From positions 1,178,001-1,242,000 of the forward strand of contig CAVZOY010000006.1 in assembly GCA_963777095.1 (NCBI GenBank): a stretch of DNA of 64,000 nucleotides, given 5' to 3'. Below the pieces are notes generated by a model that saw nothing but the letters and a program-made list of their open reading frames with translations, was not told where the DNA came from and ran no database searches. The stretch comes from CAVZOY01 sp963777095. Lineage in GTDB: Bacteria; Actinomycetota; Actinomycetes; Mycobacteriales; Geodermatophilaceae. How positions within the stretch are numbered: the first letter of the stretch is position 1; every line of letters starts with the position of its first letter. Positions 29,756 through 38,937 of this stretch are shown here, piece by piece. A program made the translations under genes and the position numbers.

Positions 29756-30424
29756 ATGAAGGTGCTGATCGTCGACGACGACGCGACGCTCGCCGCTGCG
29801 CTGCGCCGGGGGCTGACGGCGGAGGGCTTCTCCGTCGAGGTCGCCGGCAACGGGCCGGAGGGGCTGTGGCGCCTCCGCGAGGGCGGCTACGACGTCGTCC
29901 TGCTCGACCTGATGCTGCCCGGCCGCAACGGCTACCAGGTCTGCGCCGACCTGCGTCGGGCGGGCGACACCACGCCGGTGCTCATGCTCACCGCCAAGGA
30001 CGGCGACCTCGACGAGGCCGAGGGGCTCGACACCGGCGCCGACGACTACCTGCGCAAACCGTTCTCCTTCGCCGTCCTCGTCGCGCGGGTGCACGCCCTC
30101 CTCCGGCGCTCCTCCCTCGGCAGCGCGCCGCCGCTCGTCGTCGGCGACCTGGACGTCGACCTCCGCGGGCGGCGCGTGCGTCGGTCGGGCCAGGAGGTCC
30201 CGCTCACCGCCCGCGAGTTCGACCTGCTCGTCTTCCTGCTCCGCCGCGCCGGGCAGGTGGTGTCGAAGCGGCAGATCCTCGACGGCGTCTGGGACGACGA
30301 CTTCGACGGCGACCCGAACGTCGTGGAGGTCTACGTCGCCCGGCTGCGGCGCAAGCTGACCGGCGCGGACGGCGGCTGCATCGAGACGGTGCGCGGCGCC
30401 GGCTACCGGCTGCGCCGGGGATGA
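29756..30424 (+). CDS. OmpR/PhoB-family response regulator
   Basis: 222 residues. Receiver domain 1-115 with VLIVDDDATLAAALRRGL, phospho-acceptor Asp in YDVVLLDLMLPGRNGY and the Lys of DDYLRKPFSF. The C-terminal winged helix runs from about 125 (VPLTAREFDLLVFLLRRAGQ, then VVEVYVARLRRKL). It pairs with the kinase that starts at its stop (ATGA overlap). Target genes probably include the divergent PepSY/lipoprotein genes. Confidence 0.93.
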   Translation: MKVLIVDDDATLAAALRRGLTAEGFSVEVAGNGPEGLWRLREGGYDVVLLDLMLPGRNGYQVCADLRRAGDTTPVLMLTAKDGDLDEAEGLDTGADDYLRKPFSFAVLVARVHALLRRSSLGSAPPLVVGDLDVDLRGRRVRRSGQEVPLTAREFDLLVFLLRRAGQVVSKRQILDGVWDDDFDGDPNVVEVYVARLRRKLTGADGGCIETVRGAGYRLRRG

Positions 30425-31755
30425 CCGCCGGGCCCCGCACGCTGCGGGCGCGGGTCAGCCTGCTGGCCTCCGGTGCCGTGCTGCTCGTCCTCGTGCTGGC
30501 CGCGGTCGGCCTGGTTCTCGCCCAGCGGGCCACGCTGACCGCGAACCTCGACGACATGCTGCTGGACCGGGCCGAGGCGGCGGCCGCCGCCGTGCGCAGC
30601 GGCCGGCCGGTGGTGCCGGACGTCGCTCCCGACGACCTCGTCGTCCAGGTGCTGGCCGCCGACGGCACGCTCGTCGAGTCGGTTCCGTCGGGGGCCGCCC
30701 CGCTGATCGACCCGGCCGACGTGCCGGCCGCCGGTGAGGTGCGGACCGTGACCCTGTCCGAGGGCGAGGGCCGGCTGGTCGCGCAGTCCGCGGGGGACCG
30801 GACCGTGCTGGTGGCGGGCGCCCTGGACGACGTCCAGGAGAGCACCGCCGCGCTCGTCGCCGGCCTGGCGATCGGGGTGCCGGTCGCCGCCGCGGTGCTC
30901 GCCGTCCTGGTGTGGTGGGCGGTCGGCCGGGCGTTGCGACCGGTCGAGGACCTGCGCCGGGAAGTCGAGACGATCGGCGGATCGGACCTCTCCCGGCGGG
31001 TGGCCGAGCCGGCGGTGCCGGAGGAGATCGGCCGCCTGGCACGCACGATGAACGCGATGCTCGCCCGCCTGCAGTCCGCCGCCGAGCGCCAGCGCCGGTT
31101 CGTCGACGACGCGTCGCACGAGCTGCGCGGCCCGCTGGCCCGGATCCGTGCCGAGCTCGAGGTCGACCGCGCGCACCCCGGTTCGGCCGATCCGGCGCGC
31201 ACCGCCGACACGCTGCTCACGGAGGCAGGGACCATGCAGCAGCTGGTCGACGACCTGCTCCTGCTCGCCCGGGGCGACGGCCGGGACACCGCCGACCGCA
31301 GTCGGCCGGTCGATCTCGACCGTCTGGTCGAGGAGGCGGCCGCACACCGGCGCCACGCCGGTGCGGCGGTCGACACCACGGGGGTGCGCCCGGTGCAGGT
31401 GCGCGGCAACGCTGCGGAGCTGACCCGCGCGGTCGGCAACCTGCTCGACAACGCCGTGCGGCACGGGAGCTCGCCGACGGTCGTGGCGCTGACCGAGCGG
31501 CCCGGCGGGACGGCGGTGCTGACCGTCACCGACGACGGGCCGGGCATCCCCGACGCCGACGCGGAGCGGGTCTTCGAGCGGTTCGTGCGGCTCGACCCCG
31601 CGCGCTCGGCCGGGGACGGCGTCGGGCTGGGGCTGGCCATCTCCCGCGACGTGGCGGAGCGGCACGGGGGCACGCTCGGGCTCGCCCCGCGGGATCCGTC
31701 GCGACCCGGCGCGTGCTTCGTCCTGACCCTGCCGGCGATCGACGCGACGGACTGA
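30421..31755 (+). CDS. Sensor histidine kinase, HAMP type
   Basis: 444 residues. Two membrane helices (LASGAVLLVLVLAAVGLVLA and AALVAGLAIGVPVAAAVLAV) flank a roughly 120-residue extracytoplasmic sensor. Then HAMP (RALRPVEDLRREVETIGG), the H-box FVDDASHELRGPLARIRAEL, N-box VGNLLDNAVRHGS, G1 VTDDGPGIPD and G2 GVGLGLAISRDVAERHGG. All catalytic boxes are intact. It phosphorylates the upstream regulator; the signal is unknown. Confidence 0.92.
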   Translation: MTAGPRTLRARVSLLASGAVLLVLVLAAVGLVLAQRATLTANLDDMLLDRAEAAAAAVRSGRPVVPDVAPDDLVVQVLAADGTLVESVPSGAAPLIDPADVPAAGEVRTVTLSEGEGRLVAQSAGDRTVLVAGALDDVQESTAALVAGLAIGVPVAAAVLAVLVWWAVGRALRPVEDLRREVETIGGSDLSRRVAEPAVPEEIGRLARTMNAMLARLQSAAERQRRFVDDASHELRGPLARIRAELEVDRAHPGSADPARTADTLLTEAGTMQQLVDDLLLLARGDGRDTADRSRPVDLDRLVEEAAAHRRHAGAAVDTTGVRPVQVRGNAAELTRAVGNLLDNAVRHGSSPTVVALTERPGGTAVLTVTDDGPGIPDADAERVFERFVRLDPARSAGDGVGLGLAISRDVAERHGGTLGLAPRDPSRPGACFVLTLPAIDATD

Positions 31756-31770
31756 CCTGCGCATTTCCAT

Positions 31771-31796
31771 GTGTCCCGCGGCGGGGAGCCGGGTAT
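31771..31796 (+). promoter_or_regulatory. Candidate SigB/SigF-type promoter GTGT-N16-GGGTAT
   Basis: GTGT (31771-31774) and GGGTAT (31791-31796) fit the GNNT-N14-16-GGGTA(C/T) pattern of actinobacterial general-stress sigma factors. It lies 45 bases before the SRPBCC start. Only pattern matching supports it. Confidence 0.4.
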
Positions 31797-31840
31797 GTGG
31801 TGCACGACCGAAATCCCCGAGCAAGAGGAGTGTCACCGCC

Positions 31841-32308
31841 ATGGCCAGCGTGCAGGAATCGGTCGACGTCGACGTCCCGATCCGCGTCGCGTACGACCAG
31901 TGGACGCAGTTCGAGAGCTTTCCCCAGTTCATGGGCGGCGTGGAGCGGATCACCCAGCTCGACGACAAGCGCACCCACTGGGTCACCAACATCGACGGCG
32001 TGAAGCGGGAGTTCGACGCCGCGATCACCGAGCAGCACCCCGAGGAGCGGGTGGCCTGGACCAGCACCACCGGCGAGGCCAAGCACGCCGGCGTCGTCAC
32101 CTTCCACCGGCTCGACGACGCCAAGACCCGCGTGATGATCCAGATCGACTGGGAGCCCGAAGGCATCGTGGAGAAGGCCGGCGCGGCGCTGGGCTTCGAC
32201 GACCGCCAGGTCAAGGCCGACGCCAAGCGGTTCAAGGAGTTCATCGAGAGCCGGGGCAGCGAGACCGGCGCCTGGCGTGGCGACATCCCGCGCCCCGACC
32301 AGGCCTGA
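31841..32308 (+). CDS. SRPBCC family protein
   Basis: 155 residues from ATG 31841 with AAGAGGAG upstream. Polyketide-cyclase/START-like fold: VQESVDVDVPIRVAYDQWTQFESFPQFM, GVVTFHRLDDAKTRVMIQIDWEPEG. This subgroup, common in actinobacteria, binds hydrophobic ligands and is often stress-induced; a SigB-like promoter is visible. It is unrelated at sequence level to the SRPBCC protein at 3011. Two hairpins follow. Confidence 0.85.
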   Translation: MASVQESVDVDVPIRVAYDQWTQFESFPQFMGGVERITQLDDKRTHWVTNIDGVKREFDAAITEQHPEERVAWTSTTGEAKHAGVVTFHRLDDAKTRVMIQIDWEPEGIVEKAGAALGFDDRQVKADAKRFKEFIESRGSETGAWRGDIPRPDQA

Positions 32309-32322
32309 GGTGCGCGCGTCGC

Positions 32323-32348
32323 TGTTGATCAGCGCCACCTGATCAACA
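32323..32348. repeat. TGTTGATCAG/CTGATCAACA intergenic hairpin
   Basis: Perfect 10-base arms (32323-32332 and 32339-32348) around the 6-base loop CGCCAC, 14 bases after the SRPBCC stop. It shares the TTGATCA core with 20283-20354. It sits just upstream of a conventional terminator, so it may be a dispersed repeat rather than the terminator itself. Confidence 0.7.
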
Positions 32349-32358
32349 TCCGAGGACG

Positions 32359-32400
32359 ACGACGGCGCCCGTCCCCTGTGCAGGGGGCGGGCGCCGTCGT
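32359..32400. terminator. Bidirectional GC-rich terminator
   Basis: 18-base arms (32359-32376 and 32383-32400) with one G-U-type mismatch and a 6-base loop, followed by TTCT. It separates the plus-strand SRPBCC gene from the convergent fructose PTS genes. Confidence 0.8.
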
Positions 32401-32465
32401 TCTCGGCCCCGCTGCAGGGTCCCGCCCCGAGCTTGCGAGGGGTGGGGGGCAGTGGGGTCCTTTCT

Positions 32466-32726
32466 CTACTCGGCGTCGAGGTCCTGGGCGACGAGGCCGG
32501 CGATCTGCTCGAGCACCGCCGGGTCGTCGGTCGTGACGACGACCTCGGTGCCCTGCTTGGCGCCGAGCGTCATGATCATCAGCGGGCTGCCGGCGTCGAT
32601 CGGCATCCCCCCTGGCGTGCCGAGCGTGACGGGCACTCCGGCCTTGCCGACCGCCTCGGCGATCAGCGCGGCCGGGCGGGCGTGCAACCCGATGCGGGAA
32701 CCGACGGTGACGGTCTGACTGGGCAT
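32466..32726 (-). CDS. ptsH: PTS phosphocarrier protein HPr
   Basis: 86 residues. The active-site motif is IGLHARPAA with phospho-His15-type position, and PLMIMTLGAKQGTEV carries the Ser46-like region (here SPLMIM). It accepts phosphate from enzyme I (ptsI at 36887) and passes it to the EIIA domain of FruA. It is the last gene of the fruR-fruK-fruA-ptsH set. Confidence 0.93.
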   Translation of the reverse strand: MPSQTVTVGSRIGLHARPAALIAEAVGKAGVPVTLGTPGGMPIDAGSPLMIMTLGAKQGTEVVVTTDDPAVLEQIAGLVAQDLDAE

Positions 32727-32777
32727 GGGACCTCTTCCTCGGGAGTCGGGCGACCGATCTGGGGGTGAGCTTGCCGG

Positions 32778-34891
32778 TCAGGTGGTCGCAGAGCGAGCCG
32801 GGTGGACACCGGTGGCCGCGTGCGAGTGCTCCAGGTCGACGGCGTCCTCCGGAGCGTCCTCGGCGTCGGTCTTGCCGATGCTCTTCGCGACGGTGACCGC
32901 GACGGCGCCCACGACCATTCCGATGACGATCGCCAGCAGCCACACCAGGAAGTTGCTGATGGCGAAGAACACGAACACCCCGCCGTGCGGAGCGCGCGCC
33001 TCGATGCCCACGCTGGCCACGATGGCGCCGGTGGTGGCGCCGCCGAGCATCATCGAGGGGATCACCCGGATCGGGTCGGCCGCGGCGAACGGGATGGCGC
33101 CCTCGGAGATGAACGAGGCACCCAGCAGCCAGGCGGCCTTGCCGTTGTCCCGCTCGGCCGGCGTGTAGAGCTTCGGCCGGATGGCCGTGCTCAAGGCCAT
33201 CGCCAGCGGCGGCACCATGCCGGCAGCCATGACGGTCGCCATGATCACCAGCGCGCCGCTGGTCTGCGAGGCCAGTCCCGCGGTGGCGAAGAGGTACGCC
33301 GCCTTGTTGACCGGGCCGCCGAGGTCGAAGCACATCATCAGGCCGAGGATGATCCCCAGCAGGATCGCCGACGAGCCGCTCAGGCCGTTGAGCCAGCTCG
33401 CCGAGCGCCGGTCACCGCGGCGGCCAGTGGCCGGCCGAGGACGGCGACCATGAGCCCGCTGGAGATGAGCGTCGCGAGCAGCGGGATGATGACGACCGGT
33501 TGCAGGCCGCGGACGCCGGTCGGGAGCTTCCAGCGGCTGATCCACAGCGCGACGAGGCCGGCGATGATGCCGCCGATCAGGCCACCGATGAAGCCGGCGC
33601 CGACGATGCCTGACACGGCACCCACGACGAAGCCCGGCGCGATGCCCGGACGGTCGGCGATCGCGTAGGCGATGTACCCGGCCAGGGCAGGGATGAGGAA
33701 GCCGAACGCGGCCTGGCCGAGCACCGTGCAGATCGCCCCGAGGTAGCCCAGGAAGCCGTCGTTGAGGCCTTCGATACCGGATGCGCTCGGCAGGTCGAAG
33801 AAGGAGTTGCTCAGGGCCCAGCTGAGCGCGTAGCTCTGCCCCGCGACATCGGGGTTGGGGTTGACGATCTGATACCCGCCGAACAGGAAGCCCAGTGCGA
33901 TCAGCAGACCGCCGGCCGCGACGAACGGGATCATGTAGCTGACGCCGGTCAGCAGCCAGCGGCGGATCTCGGTCGCCTTCCCCGGGCTGCCACCCGTGTT
34001 CCCGGCGGCGGCGCCGGAGCCGGCCGTGCCGGCCACGCGGCGGGCGTTCGGGTTGTCGGCCGCCGCGAGCGCCTCGCGCACCATCACGTCGGGCTCGTTG
34101 ATCGCCCGCTTGGTGCCCGACTGCACGACCGGCTTGCCGGCGAAGCGCTCCTGGTCCTTCACGCCTACGTCGACCGCGAAGATCACCGCGTCGGCCGCTC
34201 GGATCACCGCTGGGTCCAGCGGGGTCGACCCCGACGAGCCCTGGGTCTCGACGTGCACGTCGACGCCCGCGGCCTCCGCGGCCGCGGTGAGCTTGTCGGC
34301 GGCCATGTAGGTGTGCGCGATGCCGGTGGGGCAGGCGCTGACGACGACCAGGCTCTTGCGGGCGGTGGCCGGGGCGGACGAGGCCGGTGCGGCGGCGGGT
34401 GCCGAGGCCGCGGACGCGCCGGCGGGCGCCTCGGCAGGAGCCGGGGAGACGACGTCCTGCACCAGCGCGACCACGTCGGCCGGGGTGGCGGCCGCCCGCA
34501 GGGAGGCCACGAACTCCGGCCGCACGAGGGCGCGGGCCAGCGCCGTGAGCAGGGTCAGGTGGTCGGCGTCGCCGTGCGCCGGCGCGGCGATCAGGAACAC
34601 GAGGTCGGCGGGGCCGTCGGGCGCACCGAAGTCCACCTTCGGCGAGAGCCGGGCGAAGCCGAGCGACGCCTGGGTGACCGCTTCCGATCGGCAGTGCGGG
34701 ATCGCGATCCCGCCGGGCAGCCCGGTGGGCGCTTGCGCCTCGCGGGCCATGGCGTCGCCGTGCAGCGACTCCGCGGAGGTGGCGCGACCGGCGCCGGCGA
34801 CCAGCGCGGCGAGTCGGCTCACCACGGTGCTCTTGTCTCCACCGAGGTCGGCGTCGAGCGCGACCAGGTCAGGGGTGATCAGTTCAGCCAC
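32778..34891 (-). CDS. fruA: Fructose PTS permease FruA (EIIABC), one frameshift
   Basis: Phosphorylates fructose to fructose-1-phosphate during import. About 704 residues after restoring one missing base near 33405. Order: EIIA (phospho-His in IAIPHCRSEAVTQ), an Ala/Pro linker, EIIB (Cys in VVSACPTGIAHTYMAADKL), and membrane EIIC with GVSYMIPFVAAGGLLIALGF, VMAAGMVPPLAMALST and GASFISEGAIPFAAADPIRV. The break separates GRPLAAAVTGA from SWLNGLSGSSAILLG inside EIIC. The total length is divisible by three once one base is added, so an assembly deletion is likely. GTG start. Confidence 0.92.
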
Positions 34892-34914
34892 GGGGCTCTT
34901 CCGTTCGGAGGACT

Positions 34915-35946
34915 TCAGGGGACGTCGCGGCCGGCGGCCGGGACGGAGGTGCTGTGCGGGCCGCCGGACGGCGGTGTTCCGGGGGGACCTGCGGTGACCC
35001 GTACTGCTGAGCCGTCCACCTGGGCCGGGGTGGGGACGGCGGATCCGGGGAGCGACGCACTGGCCGATCCGTAGGCGACGGCCCTGCGCAGCCGTTCGTC
35101 TGCCGGGGCTCCGGCGAGGGAGGCGAGGAGGTACCCCGCCAGGCTCGAGTCGCCGGCGCCGACGGTGCTGCGCACCGTGATGGCGGGAGGCTGCGCGGTC
35201 CAGACGCCCTCGGTCGTCGACAGCAGGGCGCCGTCCGCGCCGAGGGTCAGCAGCACTTCGCCGACGCCGTGGTCGTGCAGCCGGCCGACGGCCTCGAGGA
35301 CCGCGCCCGGGTCGCCGGCCAGCGCCTCCTCGTCGACGCCGGTGACCTGGGCGAGCTCCTCGAGATTGGGCTTGAGCAGGTCGGGAGCGGCGTCGGGGCC
35401 GGCCGCCAGCAGCGCGATGAGCCGCTCCTCGGAGGTGTCGACGGCGACGCGGACGCCGGTGTCGCGCAGCGAGCGGACGAGCTCGGCGTACCAGCCGTCG
35501 GGGGTGCCGGGCGGCAGGGAGCCCGACAGGGCGACCCAGGACGCGCCCACCGAGCGCTCGTGCAGCAGCCGGACCAGGGCGTCGCGGGACGCGTCGTCCA
35601 GCGGGTGGCCAGGTTCGTTGAGCTTCGTGGTGGTGCCGTCCGGCTCGGTCAGCGTGTAGTTCGTGCGGACGGGGGACGACACCGGCACCGTGGCCAGCCG
35701 CAGGCCGAGGGCGTGGGCCAGGCCGACGAACGGGTCACCGCTCGCGGCGGGGAAGACGCAGACCACGTCGACGCCGGCCGCGGCCACGGCACGCGCGACG
35801 TTGACGCCCTTGCCGCCCGGCTCCGTGGAGCTCTCGCCGAGGCGGACCACCTGACCGCGGTCCAGCCGGGCCGGCAGGGCGAGGGTCCGGTCCAGGCTGG
35901 GGTTGGCCGTGAGGGTGACGACCCGGCCGACGGGGGGAGTGCTCAT
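34915..35946 (-). CDS. fruK: 1-phosphofructokinase
   Basis: 343 residues. PfkB-family sugar kinase converting fructose-1-phosphate to fructose-1,6-bisphosphate. Motifs are LTANPSLDRTLALPARL, EPGGKGVNVARAVAAAG, GSLPPGTPDGWYAELV, KPNLEELAQVTG and the catalytic GAGDSSLAGYLLA. The last roughly 40 residues are a Pro/Gly-rich extension. Its ATG overlaps the stop of fruR, and fruA starts 23 bases downstream. Confidence 0.93.
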   Translation of the reverse strand: MSTPPVGRVVTLTANPSLDRTLALPARLDRGQVVRLGESSTEPGGKGVNVARAVAAAGVDVVCVFPAASGDPFVGLAHALGLRLATVPVSSPVRTNYTLTEPDGTTTKLNEPGHPLDDASRDALVRLLHERSVGASWVALSGSLPPGTPDGWYAELVRSLRDTGVRVAVDTSEERLIALLAAGPDAAPDLLKPNLEELAQVTGVDEEALAGDPGAVLEAVGRLHDHGVGEVLLTLGADGALLSTTEGVWTAQPPAITVRSTVGAGDSSLAGYLLASLAGAPADERLRRAVAYGSASASLPGSAVPTPAQVDGSAVRVTAGPPGTPPSGGPHSTSVPAAGRDVP

Positions 35947-36743
35947 GCGACGACCACCTCGGTGCCGGCCTCGTGCAGTTGCGCGATCGCGCCGGGGTCG
36001 GCGTCCGCGTCGGTGACCAGGACGTCGATGTCGTCGACCGCCGCGAAGGACACGAGGTGCTCTCGGCCGAGCTTGCTGCTGTCGGCGAGGACGACGGTGC
36101 GCTGGGCCGCTCGGGCCATGGCCTGCTTCGTGGCTGCCTCCGTCTCGTCGGGTGTGCTGAAGCCGTGGCGCGCGGTGATGCCGTTGGCACCGAGGAACGC
36201 GACGTCGAGGCGGAGGTGCTCGAGCGCCCGGATCGTGGACTCGCCGACCGCCGTCTGGGTGATCCCCCGGACCCGGCCGCCGAGCACGTGCAGGGTCACA
36301 CCGGGAGCCGTGGAGAGCCGCGCCGCGATCGGCACGGAGTTGGTGGCGACCAGCAGGCGCCGCTCGGCGGGCAGCAGATCCGCGAGCGCGGCCGTGGTGC
36401 TGCCCCCGTCGAGGATCACGCTGCCGTCGGCGTCGGGGAGCAGGTCGATCGCCGCGGCGGCGATCTTGCGCTTCTGCTCGGTGCGGGTGCCGTGCCGCTC
36501 GCCGAGCCCGGGCTCGACCAGGCTGAGGGCGCCGATCGGCACCGCGCCGCCGTGCACCCGCCGGAGCATTCCGGCCCGTTCGAGCATCGCCAGGTCGCGT
36601 CGCACGGTCTCGGTGGTGACGCCGAACCGCTCCGCCACGTCGGTGACGGCGACGCGCCCGCGATCGGCGACCAGGGCCGCGATGGCGTGCTGACGCTCCT
36701 CGGGATACAGGCCGCTCACCTCCGCCCTTCGATGCCCGATCAT
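35943..36743 (-). CDS. fruR: DeoR-family repressor of the fructose operon
   Basis: 266 residues. N-terminal DeoR helix-turn-helix (YPEERQHAIAALVADRGRVA, then VTTETVRRDLAMLERAGML) and a C-terminal sugar-phosphate-binding domain (VILDGGSTTAALADLLP, LDVAFLGANGITARHGFSTP). Members sense phosphorylated sugars, here most likely fructose-1-phosphate. It overlaps fruK by 4 bases and diverges from ptsI. A GTG a few codons in (VSGLYPEERQ) is an alternative start. Confidence 0.9.
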   Translation of the reverse strand: MIGHRRAEVSGLYPEERQHAIAALVADRGRVAVTDVAERFGVTTETVRRDLAMLERAGMLRRVHGGAVPIGALSLVEPGLGERHGTRTEQKRKIAAAAIDLLPDADGSVILDGGSTTAALADLLPAERRLLVATNSVPIAARLSTAPGVTLHVLGGRVRGITQTAVGESTIRALEHLRLDVAFLGANGITARHGFSTPDETEAATKQAMARAAQRTVVLADSSKLGREHLVSFAAVDDIDVLVTDADADPGAIAQLHEAGTEVVVA

Positions 36744-36786
36744 GTGGGAACCGCGTGTTGCTTGGTGTTGTTCTACGACCGTTTGG

Positions 36787-36798
36787 TTGACAAGTCAA
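36787..36798. promoter_or_regulatory. TTGAC-AA-GTCAA palindrome in the fruR-ptsI divergent promoter
   Basis: A 5-2-5 palindrome in the AT-richest part of the gap. It overlaps TTGACA (36787-36792), which could be the -35 of ptsI with GACTCT 17 bases later. FruR binding here is inference. GGGACG/CGTCCC at 36825-36840 forms a small leader hairpin. Confidence 0.4.
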
Positions 36799-36886
36799 GA
36801 CCTTTTCGTGACTCTGGTCACCGCGGGACGACGACGTCCCAGCTCCCCTTCGCCCGCCCCGCCCGTTCGCCGCCCAGGAGCTCGCC

Positions 36887-38599
36887 ATGACCCGCACCGC
36901 CCCCGGCACCGACGCCCTCGCCGCTCCCTCCGGACCGACGGTCCTGACCGGCACCCCGGTCGTCCCGGGCGTCGCGCTGGGCCCCGTGGTGCGGCCGACC
37001 GGCGCCGTCCGCCTGCCGGATCCGGACGCGCAACCGGTGTCCGACGGTGACCGCCCGGGGGAGAAGGAGCGGTTCGAGGCGGCGGCCGTGGTGGTGGCCG
37101 ACCGGCTGACGAGGCGCGCCGCCGCGGCGACCGGCGTCAGTGCGGAGGTGCTCTCCACGACGGCCGGCCTGGCGCGCGACCGCGGCCTGCTCATGGCCGT
37201 GGCGCAGCGGATCGACGCCGGCGTCTCGGCTCCGGTCGCCACCGTCGAGGCGGCCCAGCAGTTCGTGGACATGTTCACCGCCCTGGGCGGACTGATGGCC
37301 GAGCGCGTCACCGACGTCCGGGACGTGCGTGACCGCATCGTCGCGGAACTGACCGGCCAGGGCGAACCGGGCGTCCCGTCACCCGCCGTCCCGTCGGTGC
37401 TCCTGGCCGACGACCTCGCGCCGGCGGACACGGCCGGGCTCGACCCGGCGGTGATCATCGGCCTCGGCACGCGGCTGGGGGGCACGACGAGCCACACGGC
37501 GATCATCGCCCGGCAGCTGGGGCTGCCCTGTGTGGTCGCCATCGGCGGACTCGACGACGTGCCGGCGGGCGCCACGGTCCTCCTGGACGGCGAGCAGGGC
37601 ACCGTGACGATCGATCCCGAGCCGGCGGAGGCCGAGGTGCGGGTGCGAGCCGCCCGCGTCGCCGCGGACGCCCTGGCCGGGTACGCCGGGCCGGCGGCCA
37701 CGCGCGACGGCGCCGCCGTGCAGGTGCTGGCCAACGTGCAGGACGGCGCCGGCGCCCGGGCCGCGGTCACCGCGCACGCCGAGGGCGTGGGGCTGTTCCG
37801 CACCGAGTTGTCGTTCCTCGGGCACGCACAGGAGCCGTCGGTCGAGGAACAGGCCGCCGGCTACGCGGAGGTCTTCGAGGCCTTCGCGGGGCGCAAGGTC
37901 GTGCTGCGCACCCTCGACGCCGGATCCGACAAGCCCCTGGCCTTCGCCACGCTGCCCGACGAGGCCAACCCCGCGCTCGGCGTCCGCGGGCTGCGCATCG
38001 CCCGGCGCGACCCCGGCATGCTCGACCGGCAGCTCGACGCCGTCGCCGAGGCGGCCCGCCGGACGTCGTCCACCCCGTGGGTCATGGCGCCGATGGTGGC
38101 CACCCCCGCGGAGGCCGCGGACTTCGCCGACCGGGTGCGCGCCCGGGGGCTCGTGCCCGGCGTGATGATCGAGGTCCCCTCGGCGGCGCTGCACGCCGAC
38201 CGGCTGCTCGAGCACGTCGACTTCCTCTCGATCGGCACCAACGACCTCTCGCAGTACACGCTGGCGGCCGACCGGCTCTCGGCAGACCTGGCCGACCTGA
38301 CCGATCCCTGGCAGCCGGCCCTGCTGTTGCTCGTGCGCATGACGGCCGAGGCCGGCCAGCGTGCCGGCAAGCCGGTCGGCGTCTGCGGCGAGGCCGCGGC
38401 CGACCCCGTCCTGGCCTGCGTCCTGGTGGGCCTCGGGATCAGCTCGCTGTCCTGTGCCGCCTCCGCGGTGGCGGGCGTCGGCTCGCGCCTGGGCACGGTG
38501 ACGCTGGACGAGTGCCGGCGCGCGGCGGAGGCCGCCCTCGCGGCGACCGACCCGCACGCCGCCCGGGCCTCCGCCCGCGCGGCCCTGGGGATGGGCTGA
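36887..38599 (+). CDS. ptsI: PTS enzyme I (phosphoenolpyruvate-protein phosphotransferase)
   Basis: 570 residues. It autophosphorylates from PEP and donates phosphate to HPr. The phospho-His loop is RLGGTTSHTAIIARQLGLPCV; the PEP-binding half has LFRTELSFLGH, TLDAGSDKPLAFATLPDEANPALGVRGLR, VPGVMIEVPSAALHAD and FLSIGTNDLSQYTLAADR plus VGVCGEAAADP. The usual N-terminal HPr-binding helices are present (residues 55-190). It diverges from fruR, so the PTS general proteins and fructose permease are under common control. Confidence 0.94.
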   Translation: MTRTAPGTDALAAPSGPTVLTGTPVVPGVALGPVVRPTGAVRLPDPDAQPVSDGDRPGEKERFEAAAVVVADRLTRRAAAATGVSAEVLSTTAGLARDRGLLMAVAQRIDAGVSAPVATVEAAQQFVDMFTALGGLMAERVTDVRDVRDRIVAELTGQGEPGVPSPAVPSVLLADDLAPADTAGLDPAVIIGLGTRLGGTTSHTAIIARQLGLPCVVAIGGLDDVPAGATVLLDGEQGTVTIDPEPAEAEVRVRAARVAADALAGYAGPAATRDGAAVQVLANVQDGAGARAAVTAHAEGVGLFRTELSFLGHAQEPSVEEQAAGYAEVFEAFAGRKVVLRTLDAGSDKPLAFATLPDEANPALGVRGLRIARRDPGMLDRQLDAVAEAARRTSSTPWVMAPMVATPAEAADFADRVRARGLVPGVMIEVPSAALHADRLLEHVDFLSIGTNDLSQYTLAADRLSADLADLTDPWQPALLLLVRMTAEAGQRAGKPVGVCGEAAADPVLACVLVGLGISSLSCAASAVAGVGSRLGTVTLDECRRAAEAALAATDPHAARASARAALGMG

Positions 38600-38740
38600 C
38601 CCCAGGCGGACTCACCCGTTCGAGTGAGGATGTGTCGGCGAACACTCAAGTTGCCCTGTGTTTCTTCGGAATATCTAGGTGAGCGCCTGCTTTACTAAGG
38701 GTGCCGTCCAGGAGTGATCGACCGAAGAAGGAGCACCACC

Positions 38741-38896
38741 ATGAGCAGCGTGACGTCCAGCTGGCGCAAGCGTCGGCAGGCTTCGCGGGCGCGTCGCGAC
38801 CTCGACGCGGCCCTGCGGCGCAGCACCTCGCCCGCGATGCGCGACGAGCTGCTGACCATCGCCGCCCGCGGGCAGTTCTACACCTACACCCGCTGA
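38741..38896 (+). CDS. Small basic hypothetical protein (51 aa)
   Basis: Starts at ATG 38741 with a strong GAAGAAGGAG site 5-15 bases upstream. The N-terminus is Arg-rich (SSWRKRRQASRARRDLDAAL) and the C-terminus reads MRDELLTIAARGQFYTYTR. It is helical with no membrane segment. The AT-richer upstream stretch (38640-38700) looks like a genuine promoter, and a terminator follows, so this is a real stand-alone small gene. The function is unknown; nucleic-acid or acidic-partner binding is a guess. Confidence 0.7.
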   Translation: MSSVTSSWRKRRQASRARRDLDAALRRSTSPAMRDELLTIAARGQFYTYTR

Positions 38897-38937
38897 CGCC
38901 TCCGGGTCGGCGTCCCGCGACGCGGACCCGTCACAGC

